Of a DNA stretch of 64,000 nt, positions 16,852 to 24,888 are shown piece by piece; the stretch's first letter is position 1, and each line of letters opens with the position of its first letter. Below the pieces are notes generated by a model, which was not told where the DNA came from, ran no database searches, and was given only the letters and a program-made list of their open reading frames with translations. The stretch comes from SW4 sp042466115 (GTDB lineage Bacteria; Pseudomonadota; Alphaproteobacteria; Rhodobacterales; Rhodobacteraceae). The DNA is taken from contig NZ_JAXHBQ010000001.1 in assembly GCF_042466115.1 (NCBI RefSeq), positions 496,001 to 560,000 of the forward strand. Reading direction: 5' to 3'. The translations under genes and the position numbers were made by a program.

Positions 16852-17403
16852 TCAACCCAAGAGTTCGTGCAGGTGGTTGGGCGGAAACTTGCGCCCGGTA
16901 TTGCGCAGCTCTTCGGCCCCCGGGGGGCGCGGCGGTTTGCGCAGGGACATCCCCGACTGGCGCAGGCTTTTGGAGCCTTTGCGCAGATTGCAGCGCGAAC
17001 AGGCCGCGACCACGTTTTGCCAACTGGTCACACCGCCCGCCGCCCGCGGGATCACATGGTCAAAGGTCAGATCACCCCGCGCACCGCAATACTGGCAACA
17101 GAATTCATCCCGCAGAAACAAATTAAAGCGCGTGAAGGCCACGCGCTTTTGAGGTTTCACATAGTCCTTGAGCACCACCACCGAGGGAATCCTGATCACC
17201 GTCGAGGGGCTGTGCACGTATTCATCATATTCAGCGACAATATCCACCCGGTCCAGCCAGGCGGCCTTGACGGCTTCCTGCCATGGCCACAGGGACAGCG
17301 GGTAATAGGACAGCGGGCGGTAATCGGCGTTCAGAACCAATGCCGGATGCTGTTTCAGCTTGCCCGACGCGCGCACAAAGTCCGTTCTAAAATCGCCATC
17401 CAT
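16852..17403 (-). CDS. HNH endonuclease with apparent C-terminal frameshift
   Basis: The 183-residue product has a complete HNH nuclease core: FCCQYCGARGDLTFDHVIPRAAGG then NVVAACSRCNLRKGSKS, giving two CxxC zinc knuckles around the DH catalytic pair. This single-domain HNH protein, starting near MDGDFRTDF and containing LNADYRPLSYYPLSLWPW, is widespread in alphaproteobacteria; its physiological target is unknown to me. The frame stops at 16852 just after NHLHELLG. In the +1 frame the sequence continues as WVDFLYWDAELEA and then TAG at 16818, which matches the tail I remember for this family (HESW.DFLYWD.ELEA). A one-base insertion around 16861-16866 would explain it. Confidence 0.85.
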   Translation of the reverse strand: MDGDFRTDFVRASGKLKQHPALVLNADYRPLSYYPLSLWPWQEAVKAAWLDRVDIVAEYDEYVHSPSTVIRIPSVVVLKDYVKPQKRVAFTRFNLFLRDEFCCQYCGARGDLTFDHVIPRAAGGVTSWQNVVAACSRCNLRKGSKSLRQSGMSLRKPPRPPGAEELRNTGRKFPPNHLHELLG

Positions 17404-17524
17404 CACGTCTTGCCCGGCTCCCGCGCAGCGGCCCCTCCGCTGCCATGCCTTGACTATATATAGGGCTGACAATCTGGCAAGCCCCAGATGTGCCATGACC
17501 GAACCGACATGCGCGGACCCCCGG

Positions 17525-17546
17525 CTTCTTTTGTTCAAAAATACTC
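17525..17546 (+). repeat. Rhodobacterales intergenic element, copy 1
   Basis: CTTCTTTTGTTCAAAAATAC followed by TCAATC. The same 20-mer occurs at 30303-30322 and, inverted, at 37673-37692, with a near copy at 37811-37832. Copies 1 and 4 share the extension ACTCAATC and then a GACG-containing tail. It lies between the divergent-side end of the HNH leader and the esterase stop. Confidence 0.7.
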
Positions 17547-17581
17547 AATCGCGACGCCGGCCACGCGGCGCAATCGCGTGC

Positions 17582-18250
17582 TTACGAATAGCCCAGCCGC
17601 TGGCGCATGAACGCCAGTGCCACTTCCAGCCCGTCCATGGCGATCCCGTGGCCGGTGCCTTTCATCACATGGGCATAGACTTCCTTCCAGCCCGCGCCCT
17701 GCAAGGCTTCGGCGGCTTGTGGCAGGCTTTCGGGGGGCACCACATCATCGCTGTCGCCGTGCACCAGCAACACCGGTGGGCGGCACAACAATTCGTCCTG
17801 CAACACCTCGGGCTGCAACAACCGGCCCGAAAAGGCGCAAATGCCCGCAACCGGGTCTTCGCGGCGTGGCAGCACATGCAGCGCCATCATCGTCCCTTGG
17901 GAAAAGCCGAACACCATGACCTGTTCGGGCAGCAGGTCTTCGTCAACCATCACCCCGTCAAGGAAGGCGTCCAGATCAGCCACGGCGCGGGCCATGCCCT
18001 CCATGGATTCTTCCTCGCTTGACCCGTCAATCCACGGAATCGGGAACCACTGGAACCCCATCGGGCTTCCGGCGCAATCTTCGGGCGCATCGGGGGCCAG
18101 AAACAGCGTGTCGGGCAGATGTTCGCCCAAAGGGTCCGCCAGCCCCAGCAGGTCAGCGCCATTGGCGCCATAACCGTGCAGGAATATCACGGCGGAACGG
18201 GTTTCACCCGAAACGGGGTCGCGGCGTCCAGCAGTCAAAGCACGTGTCAT
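17582..18250 (-). CDS. alpha/beta-hydrolase, phospholipase/carboxylesterase family
   Basis: A 222-residue serine esterase of the phospholipase/carboxylesterase (LYPLA-like) family. The nucleophile is the serine in GFSQGTMMAL; the acid is the Asp in HGDSDDVVP and the histidine is in GTGHGI, completing the triad. The oxyanion-side motif FLHGYGANGADLLGL is near the N-terminus. The substrate is unknown; family members hydrolyse short acyl esters or acyl thioesters. The ATG at 18250 overlaps the stop of the upstream glycosylase gene (ATGA), so the two are coupled. Confidence 0.88.
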   Translation of the reverse strand: MTRALTAGRRDPVSGETRSAVIFLHGYGANGADLLGLADPLGEHLPDTLFLAPDAPEDCAGSPMGFQWFPIPWIDGSSEEESMEGMARAVADLDAFLDGVMVDEDLLPEQVMVFGFSQGTMMALHVLPRREDPVAGICAFSGRLLQPEVLQDELLCRPPVLLVHGDSDDVVPPESLPQAAEALQGAGWKEVYAHVMKGTGHGIAMDGLEVALAFMRQRLGYS

Positions 18251-18891
18251 GATATCCCTTCCCTGTCCTTTTCCAGCTTGTAGTAAGCCCAGAGCAAGCG
18301 CGCCGCAACCGATCGCCACGGCGACCATGCGACAGCCATTGCCCGCATGTCTTTTTCGCTGGGTCGCGTTGGCAGATCGAACAGCATCCGTGCGCCTTCT
18401 TGCAGCGCCAGATCTCCGTGGGCAAAGACATCGGCGCGACCCAGGGAAAACATCGCATAGATTTCCGCGGTCCACGGGCCGATGCCTGATACGGCGGTCA
18501 GGGTCTTGATCACTTCGGCATCGGGCAAGGCGCGCAGCCCGTCAAAATCAATTCCCGCGTGCGCAAGGGCGTGGGCATATGTGATCTTCTGGCGTGAAAG
18601 ACCGCAGGCGCGCAGATCATCCGCGCTGGCCTTTGCCACACGCACCGGATCGTCCAGCCCGGCGTCTTGCAGCCGCGTTTGTATCGCGCGGGCCGAGGCC
18701 ACACTGACCTGTTGGCTCATGATCGCGCTCAGCAATTCGGCAAACCCTTCGGGTTTCAGGCGCAGGGGCAGCGGGCCGGTGCGCTCCAGCGCCTGCGCGA
18801 TGCGCGGCTCGCGCGCGGCAAGCCACGCCGCCCCTTCGGCCACACACGCCGCGCTGCGAATGATCCGCCCCGTCACAGGGCCGCAACCCAT
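18247..18891 (-). CDS. DNA-3-methyladenine glycosylase, AlkA-like
   Basis: A 214-residue base-excision repair enzyme of the HhH-GPD superfamily. The helix-hairpin-helix is VSGIGPWTAEIYAMF, followed by the catalytic aspartate in FAHGDLALQEG; the LLSAIMSQQVSVASARAI helix is also typical of AlkA-type enzymes, here in the short form without the N-terminal extra domain. It removes alkylated purines from DNA. It overlaps the downstream esterase by four bases and its start overlaps the 3' end of cobK by 19 bases, so all three plus cbiD lie on one strand in close series. Confidence 0.9.
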   Translation of the reverse strand: MGCGPVTGRIIRSAACVAEGAAWLAAREPRIAQALERTGPLPLRLKPEGFAELLSAIMSQQVSVASARAIQTRLQDAGLDDPVRVAKASADDLRACGLSRQKITYAHALAHAGIDFDGLRALPDAEVIKTLTAVSGIGPWTAEIYAMFSLGRADVFAHGDLALQEGARMLFDLPTRPSEKDMRAMAVAWSPWRSVAARLLWAYYKLEKDREGIS

Positions 18892-19601
18892 GCCAAAGCC
18901 TGCGCCGGCGTTTCAACCCGCGCGGCGTCAGGCATGGCGGGCCGTGCGATCATCGCCACCGGTATCCCCAGATTGCGCGCCGCCGTCAATTTGGTGGCGC
19001 TGGCCTTGCCGCCCGCGTTTTTCACCACCAGCCAGTCGACGCCAAGCGCCAGAAACAATTCCTCCTCGCGCGTCACGGAAAACGGTGGACGGCTGATGAC
19101 GAATTCACCGCCTTCAAACGGAAAAGGCGCGGTAGGCGGATCAATCTGGCGGCAGATCACGCGCCGCCCTTCCAGGCCTGCGAACTGGTTCAAGGTCTGC
19201 CGCCCCGTGGCCAGAAACACGGTCGCCGTGGGCGGAATGATACTGGCAGCATCCTGCGGGGTCGCGATCTCGGTCCATGTGTCGCCCTTGCCCGCCTGCC
19301 ACGGCGGGCGCAGCACCTGCACATAGGGGACACTCCGCGCAGCACAGATTGCCGCCGTGCGGTTTGTGATCCGCGCCGCGAAAGGGTGCGTGGCGTCGAT
19401 GACAGCCGTGATCCCTGCCTCGGCCAGAAAAGCGGCGAACCCGTCTGCCCCGCCAAAGCCCCCCACACGGGTCGGCAGCGGCAGCGGTTCGGGATCGCGC
19501 GTGGCACCGGCCAGCGAGGCAACGGCGTTCACCCCCTGCCCGACCAGCCCCCAAGCGATCTTCTTGGCCTCGCTTGTGCCTGCCAGCAGCAAGACCTTCA
19601 T
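18873..19601 (-). CDS. cobK: precorrin-6A reductase
   Basis: CobK (CbiJ family) reduces precorrin-6A to precorrin-6B with NADPH in corrin ring synthesis. The 242-residue product begins with the nucleotide-binding MKVLLLAGTSEAKKIAWGL and has VIDATHPFAARIT, the family signature, and LVVKNAGG near the C-terminus. The gene overlaps cbiD by four bases (ATGA) and lies downstream of it. The two are divergent from cobA-cobB. Confidence 0.92.
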   Translation of the reverse strand: MKVLLLAGTSEAKKIAWGLVGQGVNAVASLAGATRDPEPLPLPTRVGGFGGADGFAAFLAEAGITAVIDATHPFAARITNRTAAICAARSVPYVQVLRPPWQAGKGDTWTEIATPQDAASIIPPTATVFLATGRQTLNQFAGLEGRRVICRQIDPPTAPFPFEGGEFVISRPPFSVTREEELFLALGVDWLVVKNAGGKASATKLTAARNLGIPVAMIARPAMPDAARVETPAQALAWVAAL

Positions 19602-20641
19602 GGCCCGGCCTGCCCGATGATCCGGCCCGCGCGATCAATGATCACGACGTCAAATTCCATCCCGTCATATCCGGCGCGCAGCCGTGAAAGCGCCAGATCA
19701 GCCACCGCCTGCGCCAGCGCTGACCCTGCAATCTCGTAGGCCTCAAGCGCGGAATTGGCCTGCGCAAGGCGCGGATCATCCATCATCGCGGCCAAGGCGG
19801 CGAAATCCACCTGGCTGCGCCCGGAATGCAGATCAACCGCCCCCTGCGCCAATTTGGTGATCTTGCCGATCCCGCCTCCGATGGTGACACGCGCAACCGG
19901 ATGGCGCGCCAGATATTTCAGCATGCCCCCCGCGAAATCCCCCATGTCCAGCATGGCGTGATCGGGCAGCCCGTGCAGCGCCTGCACGGTTTGTTCCGAC
20001 ATGTTGCCGGTGCAGCCCGCCACATGCGCCTGCCCCGTGGCACGTGCCACATCGACACCCCGATGGATTGATGCAATCCAGGCCGCACAGGAAAAGGGGC
20101 GCACGATGCCCGTCGTCCCCAGCACCGACAGCCCGCCGGTGATCCCCAGCCGCGGGTTCCACGTGTTCTGCGCGATTTCAGCTCCGTTGGGGATGCTGAT
20201 CGTGATGGAAATATCAGGTGGCTGGCCATAGTCGCCCGCAAGTTCCGCAACGACTTCATCCATCATTGCACGCGGCACAGGGTTGATCGCCGGTTCACCG
20301 ACACCGATGGGCAGGCCTGCCTTGGTCACGGTCCCCACGCCCTCGCCCGCATAGAAAACCACACCACCTGCCGAGGCGGCCACCCGCGCGATGATCAGCG
20401 CGCCGTGGGTCACATCCGGGTCATCGCCTGCGTCCTTGATGATCCCTGCCTCGGCCCAGCCATCGCCTGCGTCCATATGCTCAAGCGCAAAGGCCGGTGT
20501 TTCGCCCTTGGGCAAGGTGATGGACACGGTTTCGGGAAACTGTCCGCCCCACAGACGCATCAACGCCGCCTTGGTGGCGGCGGTGGCACAAGCGCCCGTG
20601 GTCCAGCCCCGGCGCAATTCCCCTGTTGGCTTGCGTGTCAT
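19598..20641 (-). CDS. cbiD: cobalt-precorrin-5B C(1)-methyltransferase
   Basis: CbiD methylates C1 of the corrin precursor with SAM, in the place that CobF fills in classical aerobic producers. The 347-residue product has the CbiD start RRGWTTGACATAATKAALM, the EGVGTVTKAGLPIGVGEPAINPVPR segment and VLGTTGIVRPFS. I start at 20641 because the conserved N-terminus begins there; an upstream frame overlaps the cobA region. It is paired with cobK by an ATGA overlap. Confidence 0.93.
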   Translation of the reverse strand: MTRKPTGELRRGWTTGACATAATKAALMRLWGGQFPETVSITLPKGETPAFALEHMDAGDGWAEAGIIKDAGDDPDVTHGALIIARVAASAGGVVFYAGEGVGTVTKAGLPIGVGEPAINPVPRAMMDEVVAELAGDYGQPPDISITISIPNGAEIAQNTWNPRLGITGGLSVLGTTGIVRPFSCAAWIASIHRGVDVARATGQAHVAGCTGNMSEQTVQALHGLPDHAMLDMGDFAGGMLKYLARHPVARVTIGGGIGKITKLAQGAVDLHSGRSQVDFAALAAMMDDPRLAQANSALEAYEIAGSALAQAVADLALSRLRAGYDGMEFDVVIIDRAGRIIGQAGP

Positions 20642-20738
20642 TGGCGCGACCTTAACCGCGCGTGGCGATGCCGCCAATCCGCAATCCGGTGTCGTTTGCC
20701 ACCTTTCACTGCGCGCCATGTCGGGCCATAACCGATGG

Positions 20739-21590
20739 ATGAGCAACTCGCACCTCCCTTCCACCCATGACTGGCCGCAAATGCAGCCCGGTTGGGTCTG
20801 GCTGTGCGGTGCTGGCCCCGGCGATCCGGGCCTGCTGACGCTGCATGCGCTCAATGCCCTGCGTCAGGCCGATGTGGTGATCTATGACGCGCTGGTGCAA
20901 GAGGCCATTCTGGACTGGGCCCCCCAAGCCGAACACATCTATGCAGGCAAGCGCGGTGGCAAACCATCCGCCAAACAGCGCGACATTTCTCTGCATCTGG
21001 TCGATCTGGCCCGCGCAGGCAAAAAGGTGCTGCGCCTCAAGGGCGGCGATCCCTTCGTGTTCGGGCGCGGCGGCGAAGAGGCGCAGACCCTTGTGCAGCA
21101 CGACATCCCCGTGCGGATCATTCCCGGTATTTCCGCAGGGATTGGCGGGCTGGCCTATGCGGGCATTCCCGTCACCCACCGCGATGTCAACCAGTCGGTA
21201 ACGTTCGTGACGGGGCATGACCAGTCGGGCGATGTGACATCCTCGCTTGATTGGAAGGCGATTGCCACCGGATCGCAGGTGATCGTGATCTACATGGGCA
21301 TGAAACATATCGCGCGGATTGCGGCGGAACTGATCGCTGCTGGCCGCCCCTTGGGCGAACCTGTCGCTGTTGTCACCACCGCCACGACCGCCGACCAGCA
21401 AGTGCTGGAAACCACCCTTGGGACCATCGTTGATGACATCGCCGCCGCCGGTCTGGAACCGCCCGCGATCATCTGCGTGGGCCGGTCCGTGTTGATGCGC
21501 CAAGTGCTGGATTGGCAGGGTCAGGCGGATGGCATCGCCCCGCGCAACCTTGATCCCTTGGGTCGTGGACGCCCCGCCGAGAGCGCCTGA
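20739..21590 (+). CDS. cobA: uroporphyrinogen-III C-methyltransferase
   Basis: CobA adds two methyl groups from SAM to uroporphyrinogen III, making precorrin-2 and so committing it to cobalamin or siroheme. The 283-residue product has WLCGAGPGDPGLLTLHALNALRQADVVIYD, the KRGGK stretch, LRLKGGDPFVFGRGGEE and PGISAGIGGLAYAGIPVTHR, all strong family signatures. The ATG lies 97 bases from the divergent cbiD start, so the two may share a control region; I see no B12-box-like riboswitch there. Its stop overlaps the cobB start in TGATG. Confidence 0.95.
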   Translation: MSNSHLPSTHDWPQMQPGWVWLCGAGPGDPGLLTLHALNALRQADVVIYDALVQEAILDWAPQAEHIYAGKRGGKPSAKQRDISLHLVDLARAGKKVLRLKGGDPFVFGRGGEEAQTLVQHDIPVRIIPGISAGIGGLAYAGIPVTHRDVNQSVTFVTGHDQSGDVTSSLDWKAIATGSQVIVIYMGMKHIARIAAELIAAGRPLGEPVAVVTTATTADQQVLETTLGTIVDDIAAAGLEPPAIICVGRSVLMRQVLDWQGQADGIAPRNLDPLGRGRPAESA

Positions 21591-22867
21591 TGGGCGGGCT
21601 GATCTTTGCCGCGCCATCGTCGGGATCGGGCAAGACCACGGTAACATTGGGTTTTTTGCGCGCCGCCACGCGGATGGGTGCCACCATCCATTCCGCCAAG
21701 TCCGGCCCCGATTACATTGATCCGCGTTTTCACGAGGCTGCATCAGGCGCGCCGTGTGTCAATCTGGACGCTTGGGCGATGACGCCCGACCGCTTGCACG
21801 CGCTTGCCGCAGGCCACGGCGATCTGATCGTCGAGGGGGCAATGGGCCTGTTTGACGGTGCACCACCGGCAGGGCGCGGCGCAACGGCTGACCTTGCGCG
21901 CCACCTGTCCCTGCCCGTGGTGCTGGTGGTGGATTGTGCGAAAATGGCCGGATCGGTTGCGCCCTTGGTCGCCGGATTTGCGGCATATGATCCGAGCGTC
22001 AAGGTGGCTGGCGTGATCCTCAACAATGTCGGATCGCCGCGCCACGAGGCGATGTTGCGCCATGCCCTTTCGTTCGAGGATATCGCAATCCTTGGCATCG
22101 TGCCACGCGATGCCACCCTTGCCCACCCGTCCCGCCATTTGGGGTTGGTGCAGGCAAGTGAGCGCGCTGATCTTGAGACCTATCTGGACCGCGCGGCGGA
22201 TGTGATGGGCGCGAGCTTGGACATGGAGGCGCTGCTGGCGCTGGCTGCCTCCGCGCAGTCCATTGCTGCCACATCAGCCGCGCGCATCCCGCCCCCCGCA
22301 CAGCGCATCGCCATCGCCCGTGATCAGGCCTTTGCCTTTGCCTATCCGCATGTTCTGGACGACTGGCGCGCCGCAGGGGCCGAGCTGACGTTCTTTTCGC
22401 CTCTGGCGGATGAAGGGCCGCAAGAGGCGGATTTCATCTTTCTTCCGGGTGGCTATCCTGAATTGCACGCGGGGCAGATCGCAGGCGCATCAACCTTCAT
22501 GCAAAAGATGAAGAAGGCCGCTGAAAATACTGATATATATGGAGAATGTGGTGGATACATGGTGATGGGGCAAAGCATTACAGATGCTAGCGGCACCGCC
22601 CATCAGATGCTGGGACTACTTGATCTGGCGACATCATTCCAACGACGCAAACTGCACCTTGGCTATCGCCACCTCCTTGGCAATCATGGACCCCTGGCAG
22701 GCCGCTGGGCGGGCCACGAATTTCATTACGCCACCACCCTGCACGCGCGCGGCGCGCCCCTGTTTCGCGCCACGGATGCGGAAGGGACAGTCCTGCCCGA
22801 TATGGGTCTGTGCAAGGGCTGTGCCTGCGGCAGCTTTGCGCACCTGATCGACCGCGTCTTGCCATGA
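21590..22867 (+). CDS. cobB: cobyrinate / hydrogenobyrinate a,c-diamide synthase
   Basis: CobB (CbiA family) amidates the a and c side chains of the corrin ring using glutamine and ATP. The 425-residue protein has a P-loop FAAPSSGSGKTTVTLGFL at the N-terminus, the dethiobiotin-synthetase-like GPDYIDPRFH motif, and a C-terminal class-I-like glutamine amidotransferase domain with the catalytic cysteine in YGECGGYMVMGQ and the closing GHEFHYA. Its start overlaps the cobA stop. Whether the substrate carries cobalt depends on the early or late insertion pathway, which this window does not show. Confidence 0.95.
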   Translation: MGGLIFAAPSSGSGKTTVTLGFLRAATRMGATIHSAKSGPDYIDPRFHEAASGAPCVNLDAWAMTPDRLHALAAGHGDLIVEGAMGLFDGAPPAGRGATADLARHLSLPVVLVVDCAKMAGSVAPLVAGFAAYDPSVKVAGVILNNVGSPRHEAMLRHALSFEDIAILGIVPRDATLAHPSRHLGLVQASERADLETYLDRAADVMGASLDMEALLALAASAQSIAATSAARIPPPAQRIAIARDQAFAFAYPHVLDDWRAAGAELTFFSPLADEGPQEADFIFLPGGYPELHAGQIAGASTFMQKMKKAAENTDIYGECGGYMVMGQSITDASGTAHQMLGLLDLATSFQRRKLHLGYRHLLGNHGPLAGRWAGHEFHYATTLHARGAPLFRATDAEGTVLPDMGLCKGCACGSFAHLIDRVLP

Positions 22868-22894
22868 CCCTGCAACAGGGCTACCGCTAGCACC

Positions 22895-24130
22895 ATGACT
22901 GAAATGAACACCCAAATTGATGACGCCAAGGCGAAACGCAACGTGGCGATCCTTGTGGCCGCGCAGGCCTTTCTGGGCAGCCAGATCACGATGATTTTCG
23001 TGATTGGCGGGTTGGCGGGGCAACAACTTGCGCGCAACGCGGGCCTGTCCTTGTGTTTTGCGACCCTGCCGATTTCGATGATCGTGTTCGGGTCGATGAC
23101 GACCGCGCCATGGCTGTCTCATATGATGCAGTTGCGCGGGCGGCGGTTCGGGTTCTTTGTTGGAGCAATCGGCGGAATGATCGGCTCGCTGATCGGTGCT
23201 TATGCCCTGTCGATCGGCAATTTCTACCTGTTTCTTGTTGGTAGCTACCTCACGGGTATCTATATGTCCGCGCAGGGTTTTTTCCGCTTTGCCGCGGCTG
23301 ATACCGCGTCAGAAGCCTTCCGCCCCAAGGCGATTTCCTATGTCATGGCAGGCGGTTTGATTTCCGCGATCATCGGCCCGCAGCTGGTGAAAGTGACAAC
23401 CGATATCACCGCCGTGCCTTTCGTCGGCACCTATATGGTCGCCATCGCAATCAACGCGGTGGGCATGCTGATGTTCATCTTCCTCGACATCCCGAAACCA
23501 CCGGTGATGAGTGCCGACAGCCCGCAAAGCCGTTCGCGCCGTGAACTCTTGCGCGATCCTGTGATCCTTGTGGCGATCATCTGCGCCATGGTCGCCTATG
23601 CGCTGATGAACCTTGTGATGACCTCGACTCCGCTGGCCGTGGTCGGCTGCGGGTTTACCACCGGCAATGCGTCCGACATCGTCTCGGCGCACGTTTTGGC
23701 GATGTTCGTGCCGTCGTTTTTCACCGGCCATCTGATTGCCCGTTTCGGCACCCGCACCATTATCGCGCTGGGCCTCGCGATCCTTGGGGCAGCGGGGGCT
23801 GTGGGGCTGATGGGCGTTGAACTGGAACACTTTTTTGTTGCCCTTGTCCTGCTTGGGATCGGGTGGAATTTCGGCTTCATCGGCGCGACGACCATGCTGG
23901 CCAGCGCCTATAAACCCCACGAACGGGGCCGCGTGCAGGGCATGAACGACTTTATCGTCTTTGGTATGGTCACGGTCGCCTCGCTTGCGTCAGGCGGGTT
24001 GATGAACTGTTCCGGTGGCACGGCCGTGGAAGGCTGGACAGCCGTGAACATCGCCATGGTGCCGCTGCTGGCGCTTGCGGGTGGGGCGCTGATCTGGCTC
24101 GTGATGCGCCCGCGTGGCGCAACCGCCTAG
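22895..24130 (+). CDS. major facilitator superfamily transporter
   Basis: A 411-residue protein with about 12 hydrophobic segments and the MFS organisation of two six-helix halves linked by a charged loop around residue 205-220 (DSPQSRSRREL). Arginine-rich LRGRRFGFF between helices 2 and 3 stands where the MFS A-motif lies, and FGTRT appears in the second half. The substrate is not evident; it follows cobB by 27 bp on the same strand. Its TAG stop overlaps the stop of the convergent gene within CTAG. Confidence 0.85.
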   Translation: MTEMNTQIDDAKAKRNVAILVAAQAFLGSQITMIFVIGGLAGQQLARNAGLSLCFATLPISMIVFGSMTTAPWLSHMMQLRGRRFGFFVGAIGGMIGSLIGAYALSIGNFYLFLVGSYLTGIYMSAQGFFRFAAADTASEAFRPKAISYVMAGGLISAIIGPQLVKVTTDITAVPFVGTYMVAIAINAVGMLMFIFLDIPKPPVMSADSPQSRSRRELLRDPVILVAIICAMVAYALMNLVMTSTPLAVVGCGFTTGNASDIVSAHVLAMFVPSFFTGHLIARFGTRTIIALGLAILGAAGAVGLMGVELEHFFVALVLLGIGWNFGFIGATTMLASAYKPHERGRVQGMNDFIVFGMVTVASLASGGLMNCSGGTAVEGWTAVNIAMVPLLALAGGALIWLVMRPRGATA

Positions 24131-24888
24131 CGCCGCCAAGCTGTTGTCAGCAAAGAAAACCTGCGCCTGAATTCCGATGTGCCAAGCCGCCCGTCCGGCA
24201 CCGCCTGCGGGTCTTTGCGCGCCGCGCGCAGCAGGTCACGGGCGCGCCAGTTGGCGCGTAGGGCCGCTTTGGCCGCACCGAAATCGCGCCGCCGATGTTT
24301 GGCGATCATCCCCAGCCCGTAATCGGCGAGGTTACGCACCTCGGCCAGTGTTTCATGGGCCAGCGGTGCGCGCCCCGCCGCAGTCAACGCCGGCACCGCC
24401 AGCAACCAGTTGGCGATGCCGCCGGCGATGGCAGCTTCGCGCAAGTCGCCCTCGTCACTGGCCGTGGCACCCAAGGCCAACGCGGCCAGCACCACCAGTG
24501 ATCCCGCCCCGCGGTCAATATGCGCGATCACGTCTTCTTCGGCCGCAAACGGCGCCCCGTCGATATCCCATTCCCGTGCGGTGATCAGCGTGGAAAACAG
24601 CGATACGGGCAGGTTGTGCGCGGTAATCACCCGCGCCAGCGGCCCCGCGACTTCGTGCGCGCGCGCAGGCTTGCCCGCAATCACATCCCCCACCGCGTCA
24701 CGCCAGAATTGCAAGCGCATCTGGGCGATCAGCGGTTCGCGCGTCACCCAAGGCGCGCGCGCCACTTCAAGGTTGAAGGCATAAAGCGGGAACAGCACCG
24801 CGCGCGCATCCGGTGCGCAGGACATCGCCGCGAGGAACCGGTCGGGATCGCCCTTTTCAACCAGTGCCGCGCAGGCGTTCAGGCTCAT
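24127..24888 (-). CDS. squalene/phytoene-synthase family protein, NDUFAF6-like
   Basis: A 253-residue member of the trans-isoprenyl-diphosphate-synthase head-to-head family. The characteristic PLYAFNLEVARAPWVTREPLIAQMRLQFWRDAV stretch matches the alphaproteobacterial homologues of mitochondrial NDUFAF6, a complex I assembly factor, better than true squalene or phytoene synthases. The two aspartate-rich DxxxD motifs needed for prenyl diphosphate catalysis are not intact in what I can read. No carotenoid or hopanoid gene is adjacent; it overlaps the cimA stop by four bases. I therefore favour a non-catalytic assembly role over carotenoid synthesis. Confidence 0.75.
   Translation of the reverse strand: MSLNACAALVEKGDPDRFLAAMSCAPDARAVLFPLYAFNLEVARAPWVTREPLIAQMRLQFWRDAVGDVIAGKPARAHEVAGPLARVITAHNLPVSLFSTLITAREWDIDGAPFAAEEDVIAHIDRGAGSLVVLAALALGATASDEGDLREAAIAGGIANWLLAVPALTAAGRAPLAHETLAEVRNLADYGLGMIAKHRRRDFGAAKAALRANWRARDLLRAARKDPQAVPDGRLGTSEFRRRFSLLTTAWRR

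Noticed and set aside
20642..20738. Cobalamin riboswitch between cbiD and cobA
   Set aside because: The region is only 97 bp and I find no B12-box-like core; too short for the class.
24127..24888. Carotenoid biosynthesis gene
   Set aside because: No crt genes nearby and the key aspartate motifs do not look intact; NDUFAF6-like is the better reading.
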